64,000 bases of DNA, taken from Bacteroidota bacterium. Lineage in GTDB: Bacteria; Bacteroidota; Bacteroidia; UBA8524. The notes below the pieces were generated by a model. That model did no database searches. It had not been told where the DNA came from and saw only the letters and a program-made list of their open reading frames with translations. Below, one piece after another: positions 42,526-51,965 of this stretch. Position 1 is the first letter of the stretch. Each line of letters opens with the position of its first letter. The translations under genes were made by a program, and so were the position numbers. The stretch covers positions 124,001 through 188,000 of the forward strand of contig WGMZ01000007.1 of the NCBI GenBank assembly GCA_016124735.1, written 5' to 3'.

Positions 42526-44664
42526 ATGAAAACACTGAGAATAATTTACCGCATCACTTACATTGCGGCATTGGCACTGCTTTTACCGGCATGTGGACCA
42601 GAAAAGAAGAAAATGGAGAAAATGAATTATCCTGAAACCCGAAGGGGCGATCAGGTCGATGTCTATTACAACGACAGCGTAGCCGACCCTTACCGTTGGT
42701 TAGAAGACGACAGAAGCGAGGAAACAGCCGATTGGGTGAAGCGCGAAAATCAGTTTACCAATGCCTATCTCAAACAAATTCCTTACCGCGACAGCCTGAG
42801 AAAAAGGCTGGAGGAATTGTATAATTACGAGCGGGTAGGTGCACCCTTTCATGAAGGTGATAATTACTACTATTTCAGAAACGACGGACTTCAAAACCAG
42901 TCGGTCATGTACCGGGTAAACCCGGACGGAGATGACGAAGTGTTCTTTGACCCTAATAAATTAAGCGATGATGGAACAGTGGCCTTGTCAGGATTTGAAT
43001 TTAGTGAGGATGGTTCTCTGATGGCCTATAGCATTAGCAGAGGGGGTGCCGATTGGCAGGAAATCTATGTGATGCGGGTGGCAGACAAGAGTCTTTTAGA
43101 TGATAAAGTGATGGATGTCAAATTCAGTGGCACAGAATGGCTGGGCAATGAGGGATTTTTCTATTCTACTTACAAAGATCAATCGGGAAGCAAACTGTCA
43201 TCTAAAACTGAAAATCACAAGGTGTTTTACCATAAAGTAGGCACATCATCTTCTGATGATCTTTTGGTTTTTGGAGATGATGCAGATCCAAAAAGATACG
43301 TGGGGGTTCAGGTCACAAAAAACAAGAGATATTTAGTCGTTCAGGCAGCCATGAGCACCAGTGGCAATCAATTGTATCTGATTGACCTGAGTAAGAAAGG
43401 CTACAACCCATTTCCGGTGGTTTCTACTTTCGATAACGACATTGAATACATCACCAGCAAGGAGGATAAAATATTTCTTTTAACGAATCGGAATGCATCC
43501 AACAGAAAACTGGTGGTAATGGATGCGAGCAATCCGATGCCGGAAAATTGGAAGGATATTATTCCCGAAACAGAGAATGTACTGTCTGTAAGCAAAGGAG
43601 CAGGCTACCTTTTTGCGGAATACCAAAAAGATGTGCTCAGTCAGGTGATTCAATACAATTATAACGGAGTGCCGGTTCGAGAGATACAACTACCGGGTCA
43701 GGGCACAGTAGGGGGCTTCGGCGGCAAGTCGAACGATGAGGTGATTTACTACACATTTACCAACTACGTGTATCCAAGCACGGTATTCTCTTATGACCCG
43801 AAAACGGGTAAATCGGAATTGTTCAGACAGCCTAAAATCGACTTTAACCCTACTGAATATGAATCGAGACAAGTCTTTTTTCAATCCGGCGATGGTACCC
43901 TGATTCCGATGATGATAACGCATAAGAAAGGCCTGGAATTGAACGGAAAAAACCCAACCATGCTTTATGGCTACGGCGGTTTCAATATCAGCTTGCAGCC
44001 CAACTTCAATACCTCGGTTTTGGTACTTCTTGAACAGGGAGGAGTGTATGCAGTGGCGAACCTGAGAGGAGGAGGAGAATATGGTGAGGAATGGCACAAT
44101 GCAGGAACGAAATTGCACAAGCAAAATGTGTTCAATGATTTTATTGCGGCAGCCGAATTCCTGATCAAGGAAAAGTATTGTACTTCAGATTACCTGGCTA
44201 TTTCGGGTGGTTCGAATGGAGGCTTGCTGGTAGGTGCTACCCTGACCCAGCGCCCTGATTTAATGAAAGTGGCATTCCCGGCAGTCGGTGTTTTGGATAT
44301 GTTGCGTTACAATAAATTCACGGCAGGAGCGGGCTGGGCCAGCGATTATGGAACAGCAGAAGACAGCCCGGAAATGTTCAAATACCTCTACAAATACAGC
44401 CCCTTACACAATGTGAAAGACGGCACGGTTTATCCGGCAACCATGATAACAACCGGTGATCACGACGACCGTGTGGTTCCGGCCCATAGTTTTAAGTTTG
44501 CCGCAACCCTGCAAAGGGCTCAGGCCGGAGCGGCACCAATTCTTATTCGAATTGACGTCAATGCCGGACATGGAGCGGGTAAGCCGACTTCTAAAATACT
44601 GGATGAGCAAGCGGACAAATGGGCTTTTATGTTCTGGAACATGGGGTATGAGAAATTAAAATAG
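42526..44664 (+). CDS. Prolyl oligopeptidase (S9A), lipoprotein
   Basis: 712 residues from ATG 42526. The N-terminus (IAALALLLPACGPEKKK) has a lipobox with Cys about 24, so the enzyme should be a lipoprotein rather than cytosolic. Domains: N-terminal arm YPETRRGDQVDVYYNDSVADPYRWLEDDRS, seven-bladed propeller (about 80-440) and alpha/beta hydrolase. The catalytic triad is Ser in ISGGSNGGLLV, Asp in GDHDDRVVP and His in AGHGAGKP. It cleaves after Pro in short peptides. Together with the S15 peptidase at the left edge, this indicates peptide scavenging. Ends in a strong terminator. Confidence 0.95.
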   Translation: MKTLRIIYRITYIAALALLLPACGPEKKKMEKMNYPETRRGDQVDVYYNDSVADPYRWLEDDRSEETADWVKRENQFTNAYLKQIPYRDSLRKRLEELYNYERVGAPFHEGDNYYYFRNDGLQNQSVMYRVNPDGDDEVFFDPNKLSDDGTVALSGFEFSEDGSLMAYSISRGGADWQEIYVMRVADKSLLDDKVMDVKFSGTEWLGNEGFFYSTYKDQSGSKLSSKTENHKVFYHKVGTSSSDDLLVFGDDADPKRYVGVQVTKNKRYLVVQAAMSTSGNQLYLIDLSKKGYNPFPVVSTFDNDIEYITSKEDKIFLLTNRNASNRKLVVMDASNPMPENWKDIIPETENVLSVSKGAGYLFAEYQKDVLSQVIQYNYNGVPVREIQLPGQGTVGGFGGKSNDEVIYYTFTNYVYPSTVFSYDPKTGKSELFRQPKIDFNPTEYESRQVFFQSGDGTLIPMMITHKKGLELNGKNPTMLYGYGGFNISLQPNFNTSVLVLLEQGGVYAVANLRGGGEYGEEWHNAGTKLHKQNVFNDFIAAAEFLIKEKYCTSDYLAISGGSNGGLLVGATLTQRPDLMKVAFPAVGVLDMLRYNKFTAGAGWASDYGTAEDSPEMFKYLYKYSPLHNVKDGTVYPATMITTGDHDDRVVPAHSFKFAATLQRAQAGAAPILIRIDVNAGHGAGKPTSKILDEQADKWAFMFWNMGYEKLK

Positions 44665-44683
44665 GAAGATATTACTCTAAAAG

Positions 44684-44708
44684 AAAGCGGCGATAAGCCG
44701 CTTTTTTT
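44684..44708 (+). terminator. Intrinsic terminator after the prolyl oligopeptidase gene
   Basis: Stem AAAGCGGC/GCCGCTTT with loop GATAA, continuing into seven T. Confidence 0.9.
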
Positions 44709-44764
44709 GTTATTTAGTAGATTCAATTACCCATAATTTAGTACCATTACTTCAACAAGAGCAC

Positions 44765-46102
44765 ATGCTTTTTGCCACGCTAACTACCATCCTCGCATCC
44801 TTTACCTGGCTCTTCCTTTTTCGGGTCATTGACTTTTTTCACAGAGAACCCTGGAAAGCACTTTTGACATTTTTCGCATCGGGTGCATTGGCAGTTCTGG
44901 TGCCGTACTACCTGCCTGTAATCTTTGATTTTGGTTCCGGAAAAGGTGGGATATTTCTGGATGCATTGATCAATGTTTCATTGGTGGAAGAGGGAGCGAA
45001 GCTTTTGTTTTTCTTTTTGGCCTTCCTGATTTTTAGAAAAGAATTGGACGATGGGCCGGATTGGCTGGTGTACGGGGCGGCAGTGGGACTAGGCTTTGGT
45101 GCAGTGGAGAATGTGTTGTATGCCTGGAAATATGGAGACCTGGTTTTGCATTTTAGGGAAATTATCACACTTTCCGGACATGCTTTTGATACCGGTATTC
45201 TTTTGTTTGGCGTATGGTCTGTCAAACAGAAAAAACTCAACGAAGGGATTCTGTGGATTGCAACTGGTATTTTCTCGCACGCACTCTACGATGCATTGTT
45301 GATTATGGGGCAGGACGAACCCATATATACTCCGATGGCTTTCGGTGTTTATCTGGTAAGCATAGAACTTTATTGTTTAATGATCAACAATGCTTTGAAT
45401 CATTCCCGCTATTTTGATTCTAAAATTGCAATGCCTGCCAGAGCAGTGAGGGCAATCATGACTTCTATCTTTTTATTTTTGGGTCTGCTTTTCTTGCTCA
45501 CCTATATCCGGGAATATGGAGCAGATGGAATTGGTGTTTTTCTCTTTTACAGCGCACCACTATTGGTGATTATATATGTCACCGTCAATCGCATCACCTC
45601 ACTCGTACTGGTGGAGAAAAAATCCTTTCCAATAATTCCAATCTTTCCGTTCCAATATATTGGAATGGATTTAGGTCCCAGCTCTACGATGAATCGATTT
45701 GTAATACGAGGAATACCTTACGATGAATTGGATTTTGTATCGTATATCGGTGAAACAACCGAAATCAGACCCGTCAATCGAAACTTTGACTATTTTGGCG
45801 ATACCGCTGAAATAGAGTTTACGGGGAAAGTTTATGCCAAAAGCCAGATTCTTTTTTATCCGGTCCGGTTTGTCAGAAGTGATGATCCTATTCACGATGA
45901 TCGCCATTTTTACGTTGTGCCCAAGTTTATCGGGAACAAAGAACAAGGGAACTATGTCATCGCAGGTTTGGTTTCCAGAGACCATGAAATTAACAACGAT
46001 TCGGGCGATACGGTTGGCGGAGGATTTTGTTGCTGGATACTCCTCCGGAAGAAGGAGAGACCCGGTATCTGGAAAGATTTTGTTCATCTGATGAATATAT
46101 AG
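44765..46102 (+). CDS. PrsW-family intramembrane metalloprotease with extra C-terminal domain
   Basis: 445 residues. Membrane region of about eight helices (1-290) carries the PrsW motifs: SLVEEGAKLL (Glu-Glu), GFGAVENVLYA (Glu), LSGHAFDTGILL and FSHALYDALLI (His residues). These belong to the CPBP/PrsW glutamic-metallo membrane protease group. PrsW in Bacillus performs site-1 cleavage of an anti-sigma factor. About 150 extra soluble residues follow (FQYIGMDLGPSSTMNRF...). No anti-sigma gene is adjacent, so the substrate is unknown. Confidence 0.85.
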   Translation: MLFATLTTILASFTWLFLFRVIDFFHREPWKALLTFFASGALAVLVPYYLPVIFDFGSGKGGIFLDALINVSLVEEGAKLLFFFLAFLIFRKELDDGPDWLVYGAAVGLGFGAVENVLYAWKYGDLVLHFREIITLSGHAFDTGILLFGVWSVKQKKLNEGILWIATGIFSHALYDALLIMGQDEPIYTPMAFGVYLVSIELYCLMINNALNHSRYFDSKIAMPARAVRAIMTSIFLFLGLLFLLTYIREYGADGIGVFLFYSAPLLVIIYVTVNRITSLVLVEKKSFPIIPIFPFQYIGMDLGPSSTMNRFVIRGIPYDELDFVSYIGETTEIRPVNRNFDYFGDTAEIEFTGKVYAKSQILFYPVRFVRSDDPIHDDRHFYVVPKFIGNKEQGNYVIAGLVSRDHEINNDSGDTVGGGFCCWILLRKKERPGIWKDFVHLMNI

Positions 46103-46221
46103 CTCCCTTCATATTTTTTAATACCCTGATTATGGTATTTGTTCTTCAAATTTTAGTAGCATTACACTTGTCTCGATCCCTTCACCGCCCACTTTAGTGT
46201 ATTTATCCATACTTTCTATAA

Positions 46222-46241
46222 ATAAATGAACATTCATTTAT
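46222..46241. promoter_or_regulatory. Likely TetR operator (9-bp inverted repeat)
   Basis: Arm ATAAATGAA, 2-bp centre CA, arm TTCATTTAT, 14 bp before the TetR start. It overlaps a TATATTTA sequence resembling a -7 box, which fits autorepression of the tetR-MFS pair. Confidence 0.65.
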
Positions 46242-46254
46242 ATTTACCTCCGAA

Positions 46255-46845
46255 ATGCGATTGAGAGATATTCAGAAGGAGGAAAGTATCAGCGCAATGG
46301 CGGTTCAGATTGCAGTAGAAGAGGGTCTTGATGGCCTGACTATGAACAAGTTGGCCAAAGCAGCAGGTGTTTCGCCTGCAACAATTTATATCTACTTCAA
46401 AGACCGCGATGATATGCTGCTTCAGGTAGCTATTCGGGAAGAACAAAAAATGTTCAGTGAAACATTGGAAGGTTTTGATCCGGAAATGTCGTTTGAAGAT
46501 GGATTGCGGCATCAATGGGAGAAAAGGGCGGCATATTTTATGGCGGATCCTTATCGATTGCGGTTCATGGAGCAATTAAAAAACACTCGCTTTCATGAGG
46601 AGGTGAGAAAATGTGGGCAGAGCTATTCGTCCGTATTGAAGCAATTCATGTTAAATGCCATCGCCAATAAACAATTGCGACCCTTAACATTGGAAGTATA
46701 CTGGGCATTGGCTTATGCTCCTTTATACCGACTGATCAAATTTCATCTGAATAAAAAAGGAATGATGGGCCGAACCTTTCAACTGAATAAGGCAGATTTT
46801 GAAGAAGCCCTTTCCATCGTACTTAAAGGTTTACGTCCCGATTAA
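46255..46845 (+). CDS. TetR/AcrR-family transcriptional regulator
   Basis: 196 residues. N-terminal HTH (about 5-50): ISAMAVQIAVEEGLDGLTMNKLAKAAGVSPATIYIYFKDRDDML, the standard TetR recognition region. All-helical ligand domain follows. A 20-bp dyad lies immediately upstream. Located 8 bp before an MFS exporter gene, so it most likely represses that pair and is released by an exported compound. Ligand unknown. Confidence 0.93.
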   Translation: MRLRDIQKEESISAMAVQIAVEEGLDGLTMNKLAKAAGVSPATIYIYFKDRDDMLLQVAIREEQKMFSETLEGFDPEMSFEDGLRHQWEKRAAYFMADPYRLRFMEQLKNTRFHEEVRKCGQSYSSVLKQFMLNAIANKQLRPLTLEVYWALAYAPLYRLIKFHLNKKGMMGRTFQLNKADFEEALSIVLKGLRPD

Positions 46846-46853
46846 TACTATTC

Positions 46854-48233
46854 ATGCAAGAGATAAAAAGAAAAAAACAGGCCTTTGGCAAATATGAGAT
46901 ATTTGTTATCGCGCTTTTGGCTTTCCTCCAGTTTACGGTGGTTCTCGACTTTATGGTGCTTTCACCCTTGTCGGCCATTTTATTGGATGAATTAAAAATC
47001 AGTACCTCTCAATTCGGACTGGTTGTATCGGCCTATGCGTTTAGCGCAGGAGCGTCGGGCTTTTTGAGCTCTGGCTTTGCCGACCGCTTCGACCGAAAAA
47101 AAATACTTCTTTTTTTTTATACCGGCTTTATCGCGGGCACTCTGTTCTGCGGACTTGCCCCGAATTACTATGCACTGCTTGCAGCGCGGGTTGTAACAGG
47201 CTTGTTTGGCGGGGTGATGAGCTCGATTAGTTTTGCAATCGTTACCGATCTTTTCTCCTTTGAAAGGAGAGGGCGTGTCATGGGATTTGTACAAATGGCC
47301 TTTTCTGTGAGCCAGATTATGGGAATTCCGGTAGGCCTATACCTGGCCAATGAATTGGGCTGGCATGCACCATTTTTACTTATTGTCGCGATCAGTGTGA
47401 TTGTTTGGTTCATGGTAGTAACCCGACTGAAGCCGATTGACGAACATTTGAAGGAGAAGTCGGAAAAGAATGCCTTCCAGCATATGTTGCATACCTTATC
47501 GAATCGGGATTACTTAAGAGGTTTTTCAGTGACAACCTTATTGGCTACAGGTGGTTTCATGCTTATGCCTTTTGGTGCTGCATTCAGCGTACATAATTTG
47601 GGGATTGATATTAAGATTCTCCCGGTCGTTTACATGGTTACCGGAGCATTCAGTATTGTAATGGGACCGCTTGCCGGAATGCTGGCCGATAAGATTGGAA
47701 AATTTAAATTGTTTGTAGGCGGTTCACTGATTGCAGCCACTGTGATCCTCTATTACTGTAACCTGGGAATCACTCCTTTGGTTATGGTCATGGCGTTGAA
47801 TGTGCTTATGTTCGTTGGAATTACCTCCCGTATGGTGGCGAATCAGTCGCTGATTACTGCCGTACCGGAACCCAAGGACAGGGGGGCTTTTATGGGAATC
47901 AACTCCTCGGTTATGCAACTTAGCGGGGGCATAGCCTCGCTTATAGCTGGTATGATTGTCGTTCAAAACGATTCCGGCTATCTGGAACATTACAATATTT
48001 TGGGCTATGTGGTAACCGGAACCATTTTAATAACCATTCTTCTTATGCGCAGAATTGATGTAATGGTGCGAAATAAACAGAGAGCAAAGGTAGAGTTAAG
48101 TACCAAGGCGAGCGAGCTCCTGGATGCAGAAATTGATTTTGCCGGAGGACGCCAGCAAGGCGTCGGTTTTGTATCTTCGTCCAATGCAGAGCACACCGCT
48201 GGCGGAACGAATGAGGCCCCGAAGCCTCTCTGA
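46854..48233 (+). CDS. MFS transporter (DHA1-like exporter)
   Basis: 459 residues, 12 predicted helices. First half has LDFMVLSPL in helix 1 and the loop 2-3 signature GFADRFDRKK (G-x-x-x-D-R-x-x-R/K); motif C-like GVMSSIS and SQIMGIPVGLYLA follow. The second half has GPLAGMLADKIGK. Fits proton-driven drug or sugar exporters of the DHA1/AraJ type. About 50 hydrophilic residues follow the last helix, and their end overlaps the rarA start by 50 bp. Regulated by the TetR gene upstream. Confidence 0.9.
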   Translation: MQEIKRKKQAFGKYEIFVIALLAFLQFTVVLDFMVLSPLSAILLDELKISTSQFGLVVSAYAFSAGASGFLSSGFADRFDRKKILLFFYTGFIAGTLFCGLAPNYYALLAARVVTGLFGGVMSSISFAIVTDLFSFERRGRVMGFVQMAFSVSQIMGIPVGLYLANELGWHAPFLLIVAISVIVWFMVVTRLKPIDEHLKEKSEKNAFQHMLHTLSNRDYLRGFSVTTLLATGGFMLMPFGAAFSVHNLGIDIKILPVVYMVTGAFSIVMGPLAGMLADKIGKFKLFVGGSLIAATVILYYCNLGITPLVMVMALNVLMFVGITSRMVANQSLITAVPEPKDRGAFMGINSSVMQLSGGIASLIAGMIVVQNDSGYLEHYNILGYVVTGTILITILLMRRIDVMVRNKQRAKVELSTKASELLDAEIDFAGGRQQGVGFVSSSNAEHTAGGTNEAPKPL

Positions 48234-49443
48234 GTATATCGGACAAAAACATTTGGTCGGTGAGGAAGGGGTTATAACCCGATTCCTCGATTCAGGGAAT
48301 ATTCCCAGTATTATATTATGGGGACCTCCCGGTGTGGGAAAAACGACCCTTGCCGAACTTATTGCTCGTCAATTAAAAAGACCATTTCATGTGCTGAGTG
48401 CGATATCCTCGGGCGTGAAAGATGTAAGAGAAGTTATCAATTCGGGAGGTGGATTGTTTCCACCTTTGCTCTTTATTGATGAAATTCATCGGTTTAGCAA
48501 GTCGCAGCAAGACGCCCTGTTGGGTGCCGTAGAACGGGGAAAAATCACATTGATTGGAGCCACTACTGAAAATCCTTCTTTTGAAGTGATTTCCGCGCTA
48601 TTATCACGTTGCCAGGTCTATCATCTTGAAAACCACAGCGGGGAAGATTTGATGGAAATGCTCGAACGGGCGATTCACACCGATGAAGTATTGAAGACCA
48701 AATCCATCACCATCCACGAAAAGGAAGCATTACTGCTGTTATCAGGTGGAGACGCCCGTCGTTTGCTCAATCTTTTTGAAATGGTGGTCCTGCAATCGGC
48801 AAGTCGGGAGGTATCGGTGACCAATGACTTGGTTAAAAAGGTGGCCAAAGAGCAGGTGGCACGATACGATAAAAATGGCGAGACCCATTATGACATCATC
48901 TCGGCATTTATCAAATCGATGCGTGGCAGCGACCCAAACGCCACTCTGTACTATCTGGCAAGAATGGTGAAAGCCGGCGAAGACCCGCTCTTTATCGCCC
49001 GGCGCATGCTTATTTTTGCATCAGAAGATATTGGATTGGCTGATACCAATGCGCTGGTGATGGCCAATGCCTGTTTTCAGGCGGTGAATGTGATTGGGTA
49101 TCCGGAAGCTCGAATCATCCTTTCCGAAGCAGCAGTATACCTGGCCACCGCCCCAAAAAGCAATTCAACCTACAAGGCTATCGGTGCGGCACTGAAACGG
49201 GTTTCTGAAACCGGAGATTTAGATGTACCGCTTTCTCTGCGCAATGCACCCACTTCATTGATGGAAGAGATGGGCTACGGGAAAGACTACAAATATGCGC
49301 ATGATTATTCCGGAAATTTTATTGAACAGGAATTCATGCCTGGCCCTGTGAAAGGACATACTTTTTATAAACCAGGAGACAACCCAGAAGAAGAAAAAAT
49401 AGCCGAGCGGATGAAAAATTGGTGGAAGAATAAATATGAGTGA
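48184..49443 (+). CDS. rarA: Replication-associated recombination protein A (AAA+ ATPase)
   Basis: 419 residues from ATG 48184 ([21 protein letters not shown]), which matches the usual family start; the track's 48124 start adds 20 residues read through the MFS gene. Walker [10 protein letters not shown], Walker [11 protein letters not shown], sensor 1 GATTENPSF, Arg finger SALLSRC. C-terminal clamp-loader-like and tetramerisation domains complete ([31 protein letters not shown]). RarA/MgsA acts at stalled forks and exchanges ends with SSB and clamp loader. Confidence 0.95.
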   Translation: MQSTPLAERMRPRSLSEYIGQKHLVGEEGVITRFLDSGNIPSIILWGPPGVGKTTLAELIARQLKRPFHVLSAISSGVKDVREVINSGGGLFPPLLFIDEIHRFSKSQQDALLGAVERGKITLIGATTENPSFEVISALLSRCQVYHLENHSGEDLMEMLERAIHTDEVLKTKSITIHEKEALLLLSGGDARRLLNLFEMVVLQSASREVSVTNDLVKKVAKEQVARYDKNGETHYDIISAFIKSMRGSDPNATLYYLARMVKAGEDPLFIARRMLIFASEDIGLADTNALVMANACFQAVNVIGYPEARIILSEAAVYLATAPKSNSTYKAIGAALKRVSETGDLDVPLSLRNAPTSLMEEMGYGKDYKYAHDYSGNFIEQEFMPGPVKGHTFYKPGDNPEEEKIAERMKNWWKNKYE

Positions 49444-49507
49444 AGTATCTGGCATCAGGTATCAGTGAAATAAGCTTAATCTGAAATACCCACAGCAATT
49501 TCAAAAG

Positions 49508-49560
49508 TCAGTTCAGTTTATCTCTGCTTAGCTTGTCGAAGCATCCGAACTGCTGCTACC
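49508..49560 (-). repeat. Possible interspersed-repeat fragment between rarA and the ABC-F gene
   Basis: On the minus strand the sequence includes GGATGCTTCGACAAGCTAAG followed by GAGATAAACTGAACTG. It resembles GCTTCGACAAGCTCAG-type repeats I have seen between genes in many bacterial genomes. Single copy in this window; the rest of 49444-49608 shows nothing recognisable. Confidence 0.35.
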
Positions 49561-49608
49561 CAGATAAATGAACCCTCACCAGGGCGATTCTCAACAAACA
49601 TTAAGTGA

Positions 49609-51516
49609 TTAGATATCAGCCCCAAATTCATTCAACTCCAGCCAACGCATTTCAGCTTCGTCCAGCTGATCAAGCAGTACTTCCATTTCTTTCCCGAGCA
49701 TGGTCAGTTTCTCGTGATCGGCAGAATAGGCGAGAAGGTCTGATTCTAACCGCTTTTTCCTTGCTTCTAATTCAGGAATACGTTGATTCAACTCCTCGAG
49801 TTCCCGGCTTTCCTTATAGCTTAACTTTCGCCTGCCATCGCTCCCTTCACTCTTCTCATTTCTGACATCCGGATCGTTTTGACGGATTGAAGCACTTTCC
49901 ACTTTTTTAAGATTGTCTTCAATCTCTCTCAACATCCGGTAATCGCCGTAATTACCAATAAATCCGCGAATTCTCCCATCGCCTTCAAAAACAAAGAGCT
50001 GATCGGTCAGTCTGTCCATGAAATAGCGGTCGTGAGAAACAATTATCAAACAACCCGGGAAATTGGAGAGGAAATCTTCCAACACTCCCAAGGTCATTAA
50101 GTCCAGGTCATTGGTTGGCTCATCCAGAATCAAAAAATTCGGATTTTCCATCAGAATGGTTAAAAGAAACAGGCGTTTGCGTTCGCCTCCGCTCAATTTG
50201 CTTACGAAGCCATGCTGAACATCCGGAGGAAATTGAAACATTTTAAGCAATTGAACGGCATTCAGAACAGATCCGTCTTTCATGGGAATTCCGTTACCAA
50301 TTTCCTTGACCACATCAATTACCCGCATATCCTCCGGCAAACTCAGTCCCTCCTGGGAATAATAGCCAACAACCAGGGTCTCGCCATGAATAACCTTTCC
50401 GGCATCAACCTTTTCATTTCCGGTCAGGATATTTAGCAAAGTAGATTTCCCCACACCATTTTTGCCGACCACTCCAATGCGTTCTCCTTTTTTGAATACG
50501 TGACTGAAATCGCTTATTATCTTCTTTTCGCCGTATGCTTTGTGGATATGATGCAATTCAATCACTTTTCCACCCAGGCGATTCATCTTAAAATTCAGCT
50601 CCAGTTCTTCCTGTCTTTTGCCAGACTTTACTTTTTCTTTTAGCAGGTCAAAGTCTTGCAGCCGACTCTTCGATTTGGTGCCTCGTGCTTTCGGTTGCCG
50701 CCGCACCCATTCCAGTTCTTTCTTGAACAGGTTTTTGGCTTTGTCTGTTTCACGCTCTTCATTGAACTCGCGTTCTGCCTTTTTTTCCAGGTAATATTCG
50801 TAATTGCCTTTGTAGCGAAAGAGTTGAAAGCGATCCAGTTCTAATATATCCGTACAGACCTGATCTAAAAAGTGGCGGTCGTGGGTAACTAGAAGTAAAC
50901 TAATATCATTTCGTTCAAAATAAGCCTCCAGCCATTCAATCATCTCAATATCTAAATGGTTAGTAGGCTCATCCAGTATCAGTAGTTGTGGATTTTCAAT
51001 GAGCAATCGGGCCAGAGCCACACGCTTTTTTTGACCACCTGAAAGGGTAGACGCGTCCTGGTCTAAATCGTTAATATTTAAGCGACCCAGGATTTGTCTG
51101 ATTTGTGATTCAAAATCCCAAGCTTGCTCTTCATCCACGTACTGCATGGCTTCCTGTAAGGCCAATTGCGAATCATGGTCCTGCTTTCTCTCATACCGAT
51201 CCAGAGCAAGTTCGTACGCCTGAATGGCTTGCAACTGAGGTGAATCGGAGCGGAACAAGGAATCGTACACGGAATCACCGGGTACAAAAGTGGGATCCTG
51301 CTCGAGGAAACCTACGCGTAAGTCTTTTCCGAATACGACTTCCCCGCTATCCGGAATCTCTTTTCCCTGCAAAATCCGAAGTAAGGTTGTTTTTCCTGCT
51401 CCGTTTCGGGCAATCAGAGCTACTTTCTGCCCTTGCTCGATGCCAAAACTTAAATCACGAAAAAGCTCTTTGCTTCCGAAACTTTTACTCAAATGTTCTA
51501 TGGAAAGCAGGTTCAT
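49609..51516 (-). CDS. ABC-F family ATPase (Uup-like, C-terminal coiled coil)
   Basis: 635 residues with two ABC domains and no membrane segment. Domain 1: GAGKTTLLRIL, LSGGQKKRVALARLL, LLILDEPTNHLDI. Linker (about 230-310) rich in charged residues. Domain 2: GVGKSTLLNIL, LSGGERKRLFLLTIL, FLILDEPTNDLDL. A C-terminal coiled coil (about 550-635, LEELNQRIPELEARKKRLESD) is typical of Uup. ABC-F proteins act on the ribosome or, for Uup, on branched DNA. Overlaps the GreA-like gene by 1 bp. Confidence 0.93.
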   Translation of the reverse strand: MNLLSIEHLSKSFGSKELFRDLSFGIEQGQKVALIARNGAGKTTLLRILQGKEIPDSGEVVFGKDLRVGFLEQDPTFVPGDSVYDSLFRSDSPQLQAIQAYELALDRYERKQDHDSQLALQEAMQYVDEEQAWDFESQIRQILGRLNINDLDQDASTLSGGQKKRVALARLLIENPQLLILDEPTNHLDIEMIEWLEAYFERNDISLLLVTHDRHFLDQVCTDILELDRFQLFRYKGNYEYYLEKKAEREFNEERETDKAKNLFKKELEWVRRQPKARGTKSKSRLQDFDLLKEKVKSGKRQEELELNFKMNRLGGKVIELHHIHKAYGEKKIISDFSHVFKKGERIGVVGKNGVGKSTLLNILTGNEKVDAGKVIHGETLVVGYYSQEGLSLPEDMRVIDVVKEIGNGIPMKDGSVLNAVQLLKMFQFPPDVQHGFVSKLSGGERKRLFLLTILMENPNFLILDEPTNDLDLMTLGVLEDFLSNFPGCLIIVSHDRYFMDRLTDQLFVFEGDGRIRGFIGNYGDYRMLREIEDNLKKVESASIRQNDPDVRNEKSEGSDGRRKLSYKESRELEELNQRIPELEARKKRLESDLLAYSADHEKLTMLGKEMEVLLDQLDEAEMRWLELNEFGADI

Positions 51517-51965
51517 TAAAAAACTTCCTCGATTAAAATAGATTGACCGTTGAATTCGATTTCCTCACCAGATGATTTGTTCAGTAATAACTTACCCAAT
51601 GGTGAACTGGGTGAGAGCAAAACGCAATGCTGTCCTGAAAACTCAATCTTCCCCAAGCCAATGGAAATGAAGTAAAATGTGTTTTTACTCCGGATTCCTG
51701 CGCCTAACACCGATTTATTCTTGTGACTGATATCAAGTTTTTCAAGAAACCTCAACTCTTGCAGGGCTTTGTCGAGTTGATGCGCATTCATATCGCGTTC
51801 AATCTGACTCATTGCTCTGGCCGTTTCATATTTATCTCCTGCAGAGCTTTTTTCTTCTCCCTGGGTAGCTTCTTCCGCTTGTTTCATTGCTTTCTCGGCG
51901 GTTTTAATGCGGTCTTGAAGAACCTGAATAGCCGCCTGAAGCCAATTCTCTTTCAATGTTTTCAT
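51516..51965 (-). CDS. GreA/GreB-like transcription factor
   Basis: 149 residues. N-terminal antiparallel coiled coil (1-80) with an acidic turn EEATQGEEKSSAGDKYETARAM, comparable to the GreA tip, then an FKBP-like C-terminal domain (about 85-149: LDISHKNKSVLGAGIRSKNTFYFISIGLG...LLSPSSPLGKLLLNKSSGEEIEFNG). The PLGKALLGK-like block is the GreA_GreB signature. It may enter the RNA polymerase secondary channel, but its specific action is unproven. The end overlaps the ABC-F gene by 1 bp and the start overlaps kdsB by 4 bp. Confidence 0.82.
   Translation of the reverse strand: MKTLKENWLQAAIQVLQDRIKTAEKAMKQAEEATQGEEKSSAGDKYETARAMSQIERDMNAHQLDKALQELRFLEKLDISHKNKSVLGAGIRSKNTFYFISIGLGKIEFSGQHCVLLSPSSPLGKLLLNKSSGEEIEFNGQSILIEEVF

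Noticed and set aside
42273-42527. 84-aa minus-strand ORF from the track
   Set aside because: Different frame from the 56-aa DUF6728-like gene, which has a membrane helix, better start and operon spacing.
43690-44124. 144-aa minus-strand ORF opposite the prolyl oligopeptidase
   Set aside because: Shadow; the plus-strand frame has the full propeller and catalytic domain.
46103-46150. AATACC/GGTATT hairpin after the PrsW gene considered as a terminator
   Set aside because: Short, weak stem with no following T run; the T run lies upstream of it.
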